NCBI GenBank assembly: GCA_014155875.1
Contig: JACEFZ010012596.1
Span: 1-64,000 of the forward strand
Length of the DNA stretch: 64,000 nucleotides
Direction of reading: 5' to 3'
Source: Cepaea nemoralis
Taxonomy: Eukaryota; Mollusca; Gastropoda; Stylommatophora; Helicidae
The notes under the pieces: model-generated
Told to the model about the DNA's origin: nothing
Databases searched by the model: none
What the model saw: the letters and a program-made list of their open reading frames with translations, nothing else
Translations under genes and position numbers: made by a program
Shown here: positions 25,648-37,780 of the stretch, one piece after another
Layout of the letters: each line of letters opens with the position of its first letter
Numbering within the stretch: position 1 is the first letter of the stretch

Positions 25648-26725
25648 GATGACATCATCTTCAAGTAAGAGCATGTTTTCTTTTACCGGATTTATTTTGT
25701 TATATCTGTGGAGAGTACACTTTGAAAGAAGAACATATGAAGCATATTACTGTTTTTGTGAAAAAGGCATACTTTGCTTACTTTAAAGTAAACAAAGGTG
25801 ATCAGGACAAGTCTTGGGTTCCTCATATTGTTTGTAAAACATGTTCTGACACCTGCGACAGTGGGCTTGTGGGAAAAGAAGGGAAAAGAACATGTTTAAA
25901 ATTTGGAATTCCTATAGTTTGGAGAGAGCACAAGAACCACTATGATGACTGTTATGTCTGTGTTGTCAATATTAAGAGAATTAATGGAAAATAATCACAA
26001 AAGATGGAAATATCAAGATTTAGATTCTGCTAGAAGACCTGTTCCACACGGAGATGACATACCAATTCTAACAATCAGTCAGATTTCGGATTCCCTGCTA
26101 CAAGATGAGACAGCAGTGTCTGGGGAACGATAAGTGACAGTCTTAGTGATTTCGAAGATGATTTTCCAGCTGCTCAACGCTATAACCAGCGTGAACTGAA
26201 TGATCTAATCCGAGATCTATATCTCTCCAAGGAATCTTCAGAACTTTTGGCTTCAAGATTGAAAGAAAACAAATTATCGACTGCTGAAACAAAGGTTACA
26301 TTTTATCGCAGCGGAAAGCAAGGTTTTCTTACATTCTTTGGTAAAGAAAACAGCCTTGTGTTTTGTACTAATGTAGGAGGTCTTGTAAACGAAATGGGTG
26401 TAAGCTATACACCAGACGAATGGCGACTTTTCATTGACAGCTCTAAAAGATGTTTAAAAGGCGTTCTCTTACACAATGGTAACAAATATGGATAAATTGA
26501 AATTGCTCATTCTACTACAATGAAGGAGGAGTATGCTACAATAAGCACAGTTCTGGAAAAAGTATTTATTTAAAAGAAGTAAGTATTTAGAACATAACAG
26601 GATGGATTGTGTAGATTTTAAAACTACGAACTTGTTTGACCAACAAAAGGGATTCACCAAATATCCATGCTTGATATGGTTGTGGGATAGCAGGGCAAAA
26701 TATAGGCACTGGAAAAAGAAACAGT
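25648..26725 (+). pseudogene. Broken copy of a conserved invertebrate gene family
   Basis: Several plus frames join into one recognisable protein with frameshifts. In order they are CYICGEYTLKEEHMKH, AYFAYFKVNKGDQDKSW, CLKFGIPIVWREHKNHYDDC, SARRPVPHGDDIPI, ELNDLIRDLYLSKESSELLA, NEMGVSYTPDEWRLFIDSSK, LKGVLLHNGNKYG and finally QKGFTKYPCLIWLWDSRAKY. From memory this arrangement recurs as uncharacterised, often multicopy proteins in arthropods, cnidarians and molluscs. Its function is not known to me and a transposon origin is possible. At least four frame breaks are seen (near 25720, 25990, 26130 and 26495-26600). It stops abruptly at about 26725, so the 3' part is missing. Confidence 0.65.
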
Positions 26726-29700
26726 GGTCACTTGTGGCCTATCCAGCCCCAGCGACTTGTCTTCACCTCTTGGTTCCCTGGTGTTTGCCTAGTTCTATTC
26801 ATGAACTGGATGGAGTCAGTGTAGGCCAAAGTTATTTCTGTGTTCTGCATGTAGACAACATAGATTGGTGAGTTCCCAGTCTGTTGGTCCGGGTATCTGG
26901 CTCTAGGCTTCACACAACAGTAACCACAGCTTGTCCACAATGATGGACAGTGGCATTTATTTGTGGTCTTGTAGAATCTCATTCCGTTTGCCAGAATAAT
27001 CAGGATGGTATTTGTCAAAGTTAAGGCACATAGAGAGTTCTCCAGCATCTACTGAGAAGACACATTTCAACCTGTTGCTATGAAACTGCTTGATCCCACT
27101 CGTAGCTAGCTCTGTGTATATGCAAACAATCACAAATATCATTATCATCCGGTGGCTTGTCTTGTGTAGAACTTTATCTTCCCTCTCCCCCTTCTCATCA
27201 GTCTTTCTTAATGTATGTGTACCATAAGCCAGATACCTTGCCAATGTTGCTGCCATGTGTAGATTATATATCACATCTTGAATAAATCTACATTGTGGTC
27301 TCCCTCTTCTCCGCATTGCTGGCCACCTCCTTCTTTAGTATGCAGTTTTTGTTGGATAGATCTGTCCCTGCTCTTTTTTTTTTGTCCGATGAATTGTTAA
27401 TTCTCTTCTGTGACATTTATATTCAAAAGTGCATATGTGCTTTTCATCTGATGTGTTACAAGTCCAAGTTGCACACCCGTATGTTTAATATATGTGTAGG
27501 TAAATGATGGTGTGAAACCCCATTTCAATGTCACAATGGCATAAGTTGCTAGGTCTATACGACCCCAGGGCACCTGAGAAGCTGTGTGGTCAGTATTTCC
27601 CAGACGATTTTCCAGTCGACATTTTATTAGGCCGGGTCTATGCTAGAGCTGTAAAAAATCAAAGTCCCGCCTCAGGGGAAATAATAAATGACCACAAAGT
27701 CAGCAGAAGAGTTATAGCCGCTATGCTATTGCCGATCCCAATTAGCTTTATGTGGTTTCAACTTTCATTACAGAAAATGCAGTCGGCATGAATTTAGCTG
27801 TTGCAGAATCTATTGTATTATATCATCACATTCTCATTAAATACTGTCATCCGACAGGAAACAATCCACACCTTACCGACGATTCGAACCCGGGTCTCCT
27901 TAAGGACAACTCGACATCCTATCACTCGGCCAACCGCTTCTCCCATTAAATACATAATTACAGATATATACAATTTCATAAAGGTAACAATGCTGTAACT
28001 AAGAAACGAACACATTTTCAAAGAGTAACAAATTAAACACAATCAGTCATTCAACCACTCGCACATTAATTATCTATTATCCATGTTATATTCATACAGA
28101 AAAAAAGTCATGGTAATATGAATGCTGTAAACATAAACAATGCATACTACAATGTTACGAGATAGGCAGGCAGGCTCGCAAGCACACACAAACACATACC
28201 GGTATATCATATGATACTATAATAACTGATATTGTATGTGGATGCACACAATGTCAGCCAATCATGTAAATGTAGATACATCCAAAAGCAACAATATTCA
28301 ATTAACAATGGGTTACTTTAGTTTTCCAAGAATGATTTAAGTGTATCTTAATGCGTCGAAGTGCATCTGTTACTGCAGTGAGGCACTGTCGTAATTTGGA
28401 GATGAGTATAAGACACTTTCACATTTATTTACAGTGAATGTTAATCAACAGAGATAATTTGGAGGTGAGTATAAGACAAGTGTACAATTATTTACAGTGA
28501 ATGTTAATCACGAATCCTCGTAAGGCAAATATAGTTATCAACTGTTATGTTGTCTAGTGCGTCCTCTAGTCTCTACTTCTTTCTTCTCACTTCCATGAGT
28601 GCCACACAATACATGTGAATGTACTTATGAACTGTCTTAATGGCCTCAAAGGATTCTCCTATTCATATTTCTGGGGTAATGTCTGACTTTATTTTGAGTC
28701 CATCCGGGTAGTCTCATGGCAGGTATCGCTGACCCGTAGGCCTTCGTGTATTCTAGTCAGTCAAGTCAAGGACATTCTCACATGCCTTGAGTGTATTGGG
28801 AACATGATTCTGGCCATATTTGTTAGACCAATCGGCACTAAGCGACTGGTGTGGTCAGTATCGCACTGGTCATCCTTACTTCTCAGGACAAATCCTGGAA
28901 CCCAGTTTAGTCTTGGTCGACCAGGGAGTCCAGATCAATTTTAATAATCCGTCTCAAGCTTAACACATGACCACTGGACAGCATGCTGGGTCACTAGGTT
29001 ACCGCGGCTCCCTCACATATTTTAGGATAGGACACAATGATGTGATGTGTCCGGTTTCCTTACATGTCATCTTTCCTCAGCAGAAAAGTACAAAAAAATG
29101 TATGGTACCCAGTTTTATGAATTTGGGTTGACCACAGAGCCGTACTGGTAGGAAAATATAATACTTCCATTGCTGGGGTTTGAATCTGACCATAGTATTG
29201 GCAAACAAGTGCACTAACCACTATGCCACCGCACAGTTTTTTGTCATGTGAGCAAGCGGTTACTCACTCCTAGAATGATGTTGAGAAATGAAGCACAGAG
29301 AAAGTAACGTGTGTATGTGTACATATGTATGTATACAAGCTTGGAATTAAGTCAAGTGTTCAAAGCATAACCAATACACCTAACGGCATGGAATAGGGTA
29401 CTTTACTGATTGACTCAAGGCATTGAAGCAATTCCTCTTTTTTGACTACCCAGATCTCATAGTGACAAGTCTCAGTTATGCTTCATTGTATTATATAACA
29501 TTTCAATCGTCATTCTTGGAAACTAAGGTTTTAATATATGCCACACAGTCAATAAAATATACGCGAAAAAACAAAGCAATAGATGTATGTATAGCAAAGA
29601 AAAAATAATAAATATGTGGTCTCCCTCTTGTCTGCTTCCTGGCCACCTCCTTCATCATCATCGAGTTCTTGCCCAAGTTTCGCACGTGTATGTTTGATAC

Positions 29701-29948
29701 ATGTGTCGGAATTCAGAATTATTAGAATGAATATTATTTTTGAAAAAATAAAAAATACAACGTCTGAAGCATGTATTTTCAAAACAGTAACCGTTTTTAT
29801 AAAGATGAAATTTTAATTTGACTTAATTACATTCCAACTCGGATTACGTCTTGCAGTATTTACACGGGAAACGTTCTAATGAGTATTAAAGAAAACATTG
29901 TTTAGCTTTGTCTTTTATCAAAATCTGGACACTGAAACAGACTTGCAC
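26726..29948. other. Gene-free stretch with tRNA-like SINE heads
   Basis: I recognise no gene in 3.2 kb. Minus-strand tRNA-like segments lie at 27880-27947 (TTGGCCGAGTGATAGGA and GGGTTCGAATCG) and 29130-29240 (TGGCATAGTGGTTAGTGC and AGATTCAAACCCC). They are probably SINE heads, since neither folds into a complete tRNA by eye. A 63-bp tandem duplication lies at 28392-28517 (TAATTTGGAG, then GAGTATAAGACA, then ACAGTGAATGTTAATCA). Short tails GTGGTCTCCCTCTT, then CTGGCCACCTCCTTC, recur at 27297 and 29619, probably LINE ends. Confidence 0.5.
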
Positions 29949-29979
29949 AAAAAAACACACACACACACACACACACACA
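29949..29979. repeat. (CA)n microsatellite
   Basis: Short uninterrupted (CA)n run. Confidence 0.95.
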
Positions 29980-30474
29980 ACGAAGCCATATTGGCATGTT
30001 TCTTGCGGAAACACTAATTTATGTCTCACTTCGCTATGTTTATCTTTCTTGTATCCATGTCAAACCCTGTAAGTTTATTTTAATAACGTTTTATTGTAAG
30101 TGATGTTATGCTCAAGCTGTTAGATTACTTAACTGGATCATTGCTACAACAGGCACACTCCTGAACAGTTTGGATATCTCCCTCTTCTTTTCTCTAGGGG
30201 AGTGCATCACATGCATTTATACACGTCAAAGGTCAGCGAGTCCGACTACAGCATGCATTTCTGTAACGTTTGCTTCCTCTAGACATATTCTATCCAAGGT
30301 TACGGACTCTCTGCTTGACAATTTTAAACTACCATGAGATTCTTAACATGCACATTTGTGAATATCTGGTTTTTCACTCTGATCAAAGGAGGCTAGATAT
30401 ATAATCTCACCACTCAAGAGATCAGAGGGACTGTGATGTCATTAAATACCCATGGTTCTTAGAAATATTAGAGG

Positions 30475-30605
30475 TCTGCGTAGCCGCAAGGTACGCTTGC
30501 ACTTATGCTTCCGGTGGGCGGATGGGGTTCAACCCTTACACCTGTCAGTTGATCACCAACGTTGAGTTTTCGTTCAGAAAGCAAAGGCAAACTACTGAAC
30601 ATAAC
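30475..30605 (+). mobile_element. tRNA-derived SINE fragment (family 2)
   Basis: GCGTAGCCGCAAGGTACGCT, then GGGGTTCAACCC (box B-like), then the core CAGAAAGCAAAGGCAAACTA. It is truncated where the LINE endonuclease fragment begins. Confidence 0.65.
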
Positions 30606-31430
30606 TGACGTGTCTGATGTAATCCATGGCTTAAGTTGCTTTTTCTTGGTCGGAATTAAATCTTTGGCTGCAGTTATCAAGATATTTCTAGCTTGTACTG
30701 CCAGTTCATCAGGTGTCATTTCCTCTTGTACAGACATCAAGACCCCAAAACGATTTCTAACTTCTACAGTGTATGCATCTGGTATTTTTGTGAGATCAAA
30801 ACGAAGTGGCCTTGGTCCTCGGGTAAGCGTTTTGAGTTTTAATTTCAGATCTGCTTCTAATAACTGATGATCCGTATCACAGTCTGCACTTTGTAGGGAT
30901 TTTGCAGATGTTATGCTTGATCTCCATCTTCTTTGTATTAAAATATAATCTATCTGATTTTTGGTAATACTGTCCGGGGACTTCCATGTGAAGAGTCTTC
31001 TTGGGTGTGGTTTAAAAAGTGTATTGGCTATCATTAACCCATTTTCTGTGCAAAATTCAATTAATTTGTCACCTGCATCATTTCTGTTTCCCAATCCAAA
31101 TTTTCATAAAACGTGTCTCTCATTTTCAGCTCTTCCTGTACCTACTTTTGCATTAAAATCTCCCAGTATTATTGCTATATCATTATGACCAATCTTATTT
31201 AATGTGTCTTGCAGTGTGTTGTAAAAATCTTCAATTTTGTCCTCCTCTGCTGTTGAAGTAGGTGCATATATCTGTACGAGTGTTGTGTTTTTTGGGACGG
31301 CCTTTAAGTCTAATAGTGAGGATTCTATCACTAACTGGGTTATATCCCAGTAAACCTTTTGCAGTTGTTTTATCAAAACAAAATGCCATTCCATTCTGGC
31401 CTCCGACGTCTCTACCAGAATAAATGAAAA
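30600..31430 (-). pseudogene. LINE endonuclease domain fragment
   Basis: The minus translation is an exonuclease-endonuclease-phosphatase (EEP) domain. It has LVQIYAPTSTAEEDKIEDFY, then AIILGDFNAKVGTGRAENER, NRNDAGDKLIEFCTENGLMI, the DYILI block KNQIDYILIQRRWRSSITSA and SADCDTDHQLLEADL. The GDFN and final (S/T)DH motifs expected of the fold are visible. A frame change lies at about 31095. Its upstream end is fused at about 31430 to a different LINE's RNase H, so it was probably inserted there. Confidence 0.85.
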
Positions 31431-34400
31431 GACTCGTCCATTAGCCTTTGCAATAAAGCCCCAGCCACTACGTCTGTTTCTCACCACTGACCCATGGGTG
31501 TAAATGACTATGTTACCTTGATGTGTGTTGCTCTGGATCAGCTGTTGCACTTCAAACTCAGTGCGGCCCGCTGCCCATTCTCTGCACACGACCCAGTGTT
31601 ATTATTACATTGTGCCAGTCCGTGACGTCTTCCGGAACTTCAATATACTCTCTTTCACTATTGATGGTCTCTAGATCACCTGCCGTATAGAAAGTGCCAT
31701 CCAGGACCTGCCTCGTCTTAGTCTATGACCCTTGACCATATCCATTGCTGCATGCAGCGGGTGATCCCTGTCTGCGACAACTCTTAGGTACCATTTTGTC
31801 TGAAGGACCCTATGCCTATCCGTCATTGTTGGTAGCGCTAGGATATGCCTCATGCATATAATTGGTGTGTCCTTTGTGCGCCACAGGATTAACCGCATGG
31901 CAGCATTCTGTATGCGCTCCAACCTTTCAAGCTGGCTCTTTGATACTGTCAGCAGCCCCAAACCATACTCAGTGACAGAAATTATTAACTGCTGAAAGAG
32001 CCTGTACGTACAGCATCCTCTGATCTACCCCGGTTGCTGCCATAGCCGTCAATGCATTAAGTCCCCTACCAGCCTTCACCACCAAAGCCTCCACGTGATC
32101 CTTCAAAGACAAACACCTGTCGAAGGTGATACCCAAGTACTTCAGTTTACTCTCTCGACTAAGAGGACATCCATTCAACATAATACTTGAGACATCTGCC
32201 TTGACGATCCGGTTATTCAGGGAGTACCACACAAACGATGACTTGTCTGGGTGTATAATGGCCCCTGCGTCCCTGCACCACTCCGCTACCCTGCTTACTG
32301 CCACCTGTAAGTCTTTCGCCAAACCGGCCCTGTCTCTGCCCTGTCTGTACACCAGCACATCATCTGCAAATGTCAAAATTCTACACACACCTGGTGTCTC
32401 AATAGCTGCGATTTTGCTGATGTAGACATTAAAGAGCACCGGGGACAAGGCAGATCCCTGCGGCAACCCAGGTGTAATAGTACAGGGATCAGAAGTCCAG
32501 GAACCCATGCGCGGTGCCACCTTACGCTCATAAAGGACTGCCGAAACCCATCTAACAAGGCAAGGGCAGACTTCCATGTCCAACAGTGTGTGTATTAACC
32601 GATCATACCTGACCCTGTTATACGCATCCTCCAGGTCAAAAGCTACCGCAACAGTCTCCTGTTTATCCTGGAAGCCCTCGTAGTCAGCAAATGCAAAAGT
32701 TACAGCATTCGCCCAGATGTCCGTCCAAGGCCGTTAACTCCCGAGTCCTTGGGGAAGCAGATTACGACTTTCTAAATATCGCTGGAGAATTTGCCATACG
32801 TGTTTTGCAGGGTTATGATTCGGTATCCATTAAGTCTGGAGTGATCCTTACCTGGCTTCGGGAGTGGGACCAAGTAGCTATGCAGCAAATCGTGGGGTAT
32901 TTCCGCCGTATTGATGCTTAGGTTGAAACAAAGAGCCATCTCCTCCAAGTCCCCATCATTAATGTTCCTCATATGGGAGTACCTCACCCCATCCGGACCT
33001 GGCACTGTATCTTTAGCCCGCTTCAGTACCCGTCTAATGTCCTCCACTTTAATCTCACAGTCTTCCTTCCTAGTGCCCCGTGCCAAGGCTTCTCTGACAT
33101 TATCTCTAATAGCCCTATCTTGCTGATCCGTCTGTTTTAAAAATCGCGCAAGAAAAGCCTCCCCTTTATCCTTGTCAGTTGTCATAGGTCGGTTGTTATC
33201 TTCATAAACAGTACCACGTGTACCAGGCATCGCCTGTCTCTTCATCTGCCGGTGCAGCCTCCAGAATCTTCCCAATGTCATATCCCCACCGACTTCATTG
33301 ATAAAATGTTCCCACTTAATCCTCATTGCCTCTGGTGCCTGGAGCTTAAACTCCCGCACCTTCACTTTGTTATATCTTTCAGCCTCTTCCAATTCTGTGT
33401 CAACTGAATTGGTTGCTCTCCGCACCCTCTGCCAATTCCTTATGGCCGCCCTCTTTTCCCTCCATGAATTCTCTACCTTTGGTGTCCACCATGGTGGTTG
33501 GGTGAAGATTCTTCTTGTTGGTTTAGATCGTCTCTGTCCCCAGGAAGGTTAACCCGGTCAACAAATGCCCGCATAAGTCGGATTTGTCGGCCTAACGGAG
33601 CAAGAACGCAGCTCTGCTGCAAACAGGCATAACGCAATCACGTCCGAAAAAAAGTCCGGATGAACGCAAAAGAAAGAAGAAGAAGAAGATCGTCTCTGTG
33701 ATCTAAGGCGCCCCAGGAGCGAAGAGTGGTCGCGCTCATAACAAAATGCCCTGCGATCTCTTATAGCTCTAACTGTGCTGGACTTAGGTATCAGCACAGA
33801 ACAGGGGGGGGGGGGGTGGTCACTTCCATGGTCTCCAAGGATTTTATATCTGATGCCGCCTCTTGGGATACAAGCGCCAGGTCGATGGCCGTATTAGGGT
33901 CCCCCGGTCTCATTGCTAGCCTAGTGGGTGTCCCGTCATTTAGACTAACAACATCCGTCTCAAGCAAGCCTCAGCAAGAGAAGTACCCTGTCTGTTCTCT
34001 CCCTACCTGTCCCATTCCTTGGCGCGGGCGTTGAAGTCACCACATATTAGATACCTGGTATCTGGAGTGTCCACTGAACCTTTCAAAATCTCTCTCTTGT
34101 GCAAGATTCCCCACTTACATATACATTTATCACGTTCCAGCTGTATCGGCAGATTTGTATCCGCATTCTCTGCACCTCTTTACTCTCCTGAACCCACCCA
34201 CTCATGTCCATTACTGAATGCTGTTAACCATCCTAGACCACCAGAGCCTGCCCATGTCATCATGCCCAGTTGTTGTTGATGTAACATGTATATCCAGGGC
34301 ACTTAAAAGAGTTTGTATTCAGTTCTTGTAACATCAGGACATCAAAATCGTAGACCAGTTTCTCCAGTATTGGACCTCGTCGCTTTGCACTACGGCAATT

Positions 34401-34460
34401 CCAATACCCAACCCGTACATTTTTGAGTCCCAAACGATCAGTTTTCCTTCTACCCCTTCT
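31430..34460 (-). pseudogene. Near full-length LINE: endonuclease, RT, RNase H
   Basis: Read from 34460 downward. Endonuclease traces come first (GYWNCRSAKRRGP near 34400; ICGDFNARAKEW near 34040; TRLAMRPGDPNTAIDLALVS near 33880). The linker (RIKWEHFINEVGGDMTLGRF) and RT fingers (GPDGVRYSHM; LVPLPKPGKDHSRLNGYRII) follow. The RT palm is TPGLPQGSALSPVLFNVYIS and ILTFADDVLVYRQG at 32370-32500. Then come SKLKYLGITFDRCLSLKDHV and a C-terminal domain (LERLERIQNAAMRLILWRT). Last is the start of RNase H (GNIVIYTHGSVVRNRRSGWG), where the catalytic Asp of the usual YTDGS is His. Frameshifts lie near 31965, 32690 and 33545. A SINE is nested at 33538-33686. The RT resembles that at 63612. Confidence 0.85.
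33538..33686 (+). mobile_element. Short SINE (family 4) with (GAA)n tail
   Basis: A 13-bp target duplication, AGATCGTCTCTGT, lies at 33525-33537 and 33687-33699. The 149-bp body starts CCCCAGGAAGGTTAACCCGG and ends CGCAAAAGAAAGAAGAAGAA. A related start occurs at 22812-22835. No clear tRNA head is seen. The tail resembles the 3' end of the LINE at 46580-50788. Confidence 0.82.
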
Positions 34461-34845
34461 GGCTCCAGCCTCTTCTACCTTTTCCTTCCCCCTCTCCCCT
34501 ACCTCTTCTCCTCTGCTTCATTCTCTCCTCGCTGGCTGTTGTCAAAGGTATCGAGCACAAAGCACGTACTTCGTTACTTCGGCGATAATTCTTTGTGTTA
34601 TTCACCCTAGTAGAAACTTGCCTGCTAGGGAAGGGGCACGTGATGTCCCTCAGGAGTCCATACGCCTGGCGCCGTCCCACACGCACACCAGACGTTCCAC
34701 GTTCACGACCAGCTCACCAGTGGCAATTCAGTCCTCGGCACGTCGGTCCACCTTAAACTTGGGGGATTTATAATCGGTGTTTTCCTTCTCCTAGATTGAC
34801 CACTGTTATAGCTAACGGGCCCAATCTACCCGGGGGCAAGAGGTT
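34461..34845. other. No recognised gene
   Basis: C/T-rich on the plus strand. It probably holds 5' sequence of the adjacent LINE, but no motif can be defended. Confidence 0.4.
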
Positions 34846-34849
34846 CCAG

Positions 34850-36162
34850 TGCCTCATTCCTGGCGAACGCAGTAGCTACGAAAACCGAGGTAATTATTTC
34901 CACATGAATCAATGTAAACCCAATGAATTAGTTCCAGACACTCCGAAATGCATACCAAATATAAAAGACTAATGTAAAGAATAAATAAACATTTAACATG
35001 GCATGCATCTTCCTTAAGACTCTTATTGGCGTATGAAAGGGCGAGGAAGGGAGAGAGAGGTGCAGATATGATTGTTTGGAGGGGGAAATCCTCCTCCATA
35101 AAGACCTTAGGCATCAAGGCACTATCTTGGATCAATTCCCTTCTTGGTCTCCTTGTCATTTGTATGTCAGTGCGCCACTGCTGGCCTTAATATCATTAAG
35201 TACACTAGCACTCGTCCCAGGCATTTTCTTAATGACATCGGCATACAACAGTCTGGCCTTTTCACATATGATTGCCTCTGAAACAGATTGATTGATTGAT
35301 TTAGGAATCGACATCACAGCATTCGGGGCATTCCCATAAGTGCTCCGTCCCCATCCTCAGTAGCCAGCGAAGAGTTCCAACACTAATAGTACCAGTAGCA
35401 ATATGATTATAAGTCCGTCTCGCCTATCCTCTGAGCGTTGAGCGTCGACCAGATCCCCTCGTCACTCCTCGCTGTTCATTCTTGCCAGACCATGGTAATC
35501 CATTTGCTCCTCCGAGGTGTGCACGTGCTTCCCACAAGGCCGCAACCACGTCTGCCTTGTCATATATCAATACTCCATCAAGTTTTGCAGAGCCAGCCAA
35601 TCTGTCCGCCTGTTCATTTCCCAGCACTCAGAATCGACATCTAACTGTTTTTGATTTATCCAAATTAATAATAACTGCTCGACATCTTCAAATGTTTGCG
35701 ATCTCTGTTGCGTTAGCACATTCACGCCCTTTCGCTACATTAGCCTCCCTCTATTGCTTCCTTTTTCACCACAGTATATCTTATCGTGGATGGCGACTTC
35801 CCGTACATGCGGCCAATTTCAGCAATCTTAATGCCGTTCTCATATTATTTAATGAATTCCTTCTTCAACTAGATCGTGTTCCTGGCCTTCTTCTTCGAAT
35901 AGCTGCTGGCTCTGGAATGTTTCTTTGGTCCCATGGTGGGGCTAAAAGGGAAAGGGTTAACTTATTAGCAAATGATGTTCACACAAACAAGAAACACCAA
36001 ACTGAGCAGAAGAACGCCTGGGTCCCTTTGTTTTCGCAAAATTAGCAGCGAGATTCCGTGGGCTCACCGACGAAATCTGAGGTAATCAACGAAAACTGAG
36101 ACCAATATTTCGTAGGAAAAATCGACGAAAACCGAAGGCAACGAAACCTGAGGTTCCACTGT
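34850..36162 (-). pseudogene. pogo/Tigger-like transposon remnant
   Basis: From 36160 downward the minus strand begins CAGTGGAACCTCAGGTTTCG, and a TA flanks it. This is typical of pogo/Tigger termini. A transposase N-terminus of CENP-B type follows (YENGIKIAEIGRMYGKSPST, then IRYTVVKKEAIEG, 35760-35880), then VLTQQRSQTFEDVEQLLLIW and INQKQLDVDS (35640-35740). After a nested LINE fragment the protein resumes as SVSEAIICEKARLLYADVIK and KMPGTSA (35210-35290). The helix-turn-helix DNA-binding part is recognisable. The DDE catalytic domain is not seen. Frames are broken and the low end is uncertain. Confidence 0.78.
35316..35630 (-). mobile_element. LINE 3' fragment with RNase H, nested in the pogo element
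   Basis: Flanked by an 11-bp duplication, GAATCGACATC (35305-35315 and 35631-35641). The minus translation LGNEQADRLAGSAKLDGVLI, then YDKADVVAALWEARA, is the last part of a LINE RNase H domain, related to 14015-14272. It splits the pogo transposase frame between DVDS and SVSEAII. Confidence 0.82.
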
Positions 36163-36289
36163 ATTATGTCAGTTAGCATTAAATAAAGACTGCCAGTACA
36201 TAAACTACACTGTCAATACAAGATGATGAACTGTTGGCTTGTGAAGTAGTTGCAGTCTGAATACAAACAGATTCTTCTTCTTCTGCACT

Positions 36290-36960
36290 TTATACACCCA
36301 TTGGGGCACAGGCCATCAACCAATCCACACCCAGCTGTCCTATCTTTTGCTATCTCCTGCATCTCCCTCCATGCCCTCTCAATATTATTTATCTATGTGT
36401 GTAATCCTATTCTCTGTGTGTTTTTTTAGGTATCCGTCTATTTTATTTACCTTGTGGGTTCTAGTCAAGAGAGTGTCTAGCTATACTGTTTTAACTTTTC
36501 TCACTGTGTGTCCTAACAGCCACCAGCGTCTTTTCTTTACCTCTTGGTATACTGGAATTTGTTGAGTTCTCTCCATGAGCTCTACGTTGGTGATTCCGTG
36601 GTAACATGTTATTACTGCACAGGCTCCAATTTGTGAATGTTTGTATTTTATTTGTAATTCTTTTAGTTGCTCTCCATATTTCTGACCGTAACAGTAGTCC
36701 TGCTTTAATACAGAATTAAAAATTCTAAAGTTGATACTAAGTATAACTGACTTTTACTTCCACAGATATCCTTGTGCCATGAAAGCTTCTCTTGTCCTTT
36801 GTATTCTTGTATTAATATCTCTATCTGTTCCCCCATTATTATCCACATCGATTCCCAAACAGGGGTATGATTCTGCCTCTTGAAATGGGATTTCATCAGG
36901 GGGGATTGGATTGTTATTGATTACTCTGTTGTTCTTTAAGTGAAACTTCTGCTTTTGAAT
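36290..36960 (-). pseudogene. LINE reverse transcriptase C-terminal remnant
   Basis: The minus translation contains NNPIPPDEIPFQEAESYPCL, then GIDVDNNGGTDRDINTRIQR and TREAFM (36775-36920). Further down in broken frames come NVELMERTQQIPVYQEVKKR and RRWWLLGHTVRK. This is the YLG motif plus thumb and the C-terminal GH domain of LINE proteins. Confidence 0.75.
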
Positions 36961-37747
36961 TGGGCACAATAGAAACAAAACAATCGAAATGAATAAACAA
37001 TTAAAAAAAATAATCACAATAATTGCTATCATGAAAATTATATTTGCAAAAATCACAATCAAGATGAATAAATTACATTTTAATAAACTTATCATTGCAT
37101 GTGTGTTGATTACATCTAAGAACATGATGTTTAAACATCCAAACATGTCAATTTCTCCATAGCATGTGTGGAATCTGCAGTAGCATTATCTGCGACAAAG
37201 TTGCAGTGCCATAGACCTTCGGTACAGACAACCCACATCTTCACGCAGCCTAGCGTGAGAATATTGAGAACCTTACCTCGCATGATAATTTCGAGGCAGG
37301 TCTCTGAGCAGGAGACAACTTCCCCTGCAGGTAGTTAGTTGGTTTTTGAGCTACCGTCGGGTTGCGAGGTAGTTCTGAACTTCGTAGCATGGCCAACAAC
37401 TGTGCCGCTACATTTGTGGTTAGGTTATGTGATTATTATTGTGAAGTCATTGTGGACTCTAGGTATCGTTTTGTGGTGTAAATACTAGTATATGTTATTA
37501 AACACTAGAGTCAAAAGTACATGTGAATTTAAACTGTGTTCGGTTGATTCATTGAGTTGCGTTGTGTTGACTTAAAGTAGTAGCTGTCGTCATTTTTACA
37601 ATGCCGGCGAACATAGAACATTCTTGATGCACATAGAAACATACAGGTGTATGAGCGCCGTTATGAGAACCTTCAGCCCTATGAATATTCTTAACGAAGA
37701 GCCCGCGACTGTCGGGATTGATTTAACGAGCCGAGAAAACGCATGTC
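36961..37747. other. No recognised gene
   Basis: AT-rich sequence downstream of the split TNFR-like exon in its reading direction. It could be 3' UTR or intergenic. I found no motif or poly(A) signal that I would defend. Confidence 0.4.
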
Positions 37748-37780
37748 TTAATACCCAAGACGGCGGGCTGCATCAGTAAT
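37748..37780 (-). CDS. TNFR-like gene: distal end of the split exon
   Basis: Minus-strand continuation of exon B beyond the LTR element. If the element and one copy of the GTAAT duplication are ignored, the frame of exon B runs ...GASC-ITDAARRLGY and then TAA at 37748-37750. The cytoplasmic tail of the uninterrupted allele would therefore be short, unless splicing intervenes. This is an inference from frame continuity only. Confidence 0.5.
   Translation of the reverse strand: MTDAARRLGY

Noticed and set aside
26728..27316. Two overlapping minus-strand ORFs of 106 and 119 codons
   Set aside because: No family recognised and no consistent frame; kept as gene-free.
27880..27947. tRNA gene
   Set aside because: Has box A/B-like motifs but stems do not pair well by eye and it resembles SINE heads; the same holds at 29130-29240 and 11130-11215.
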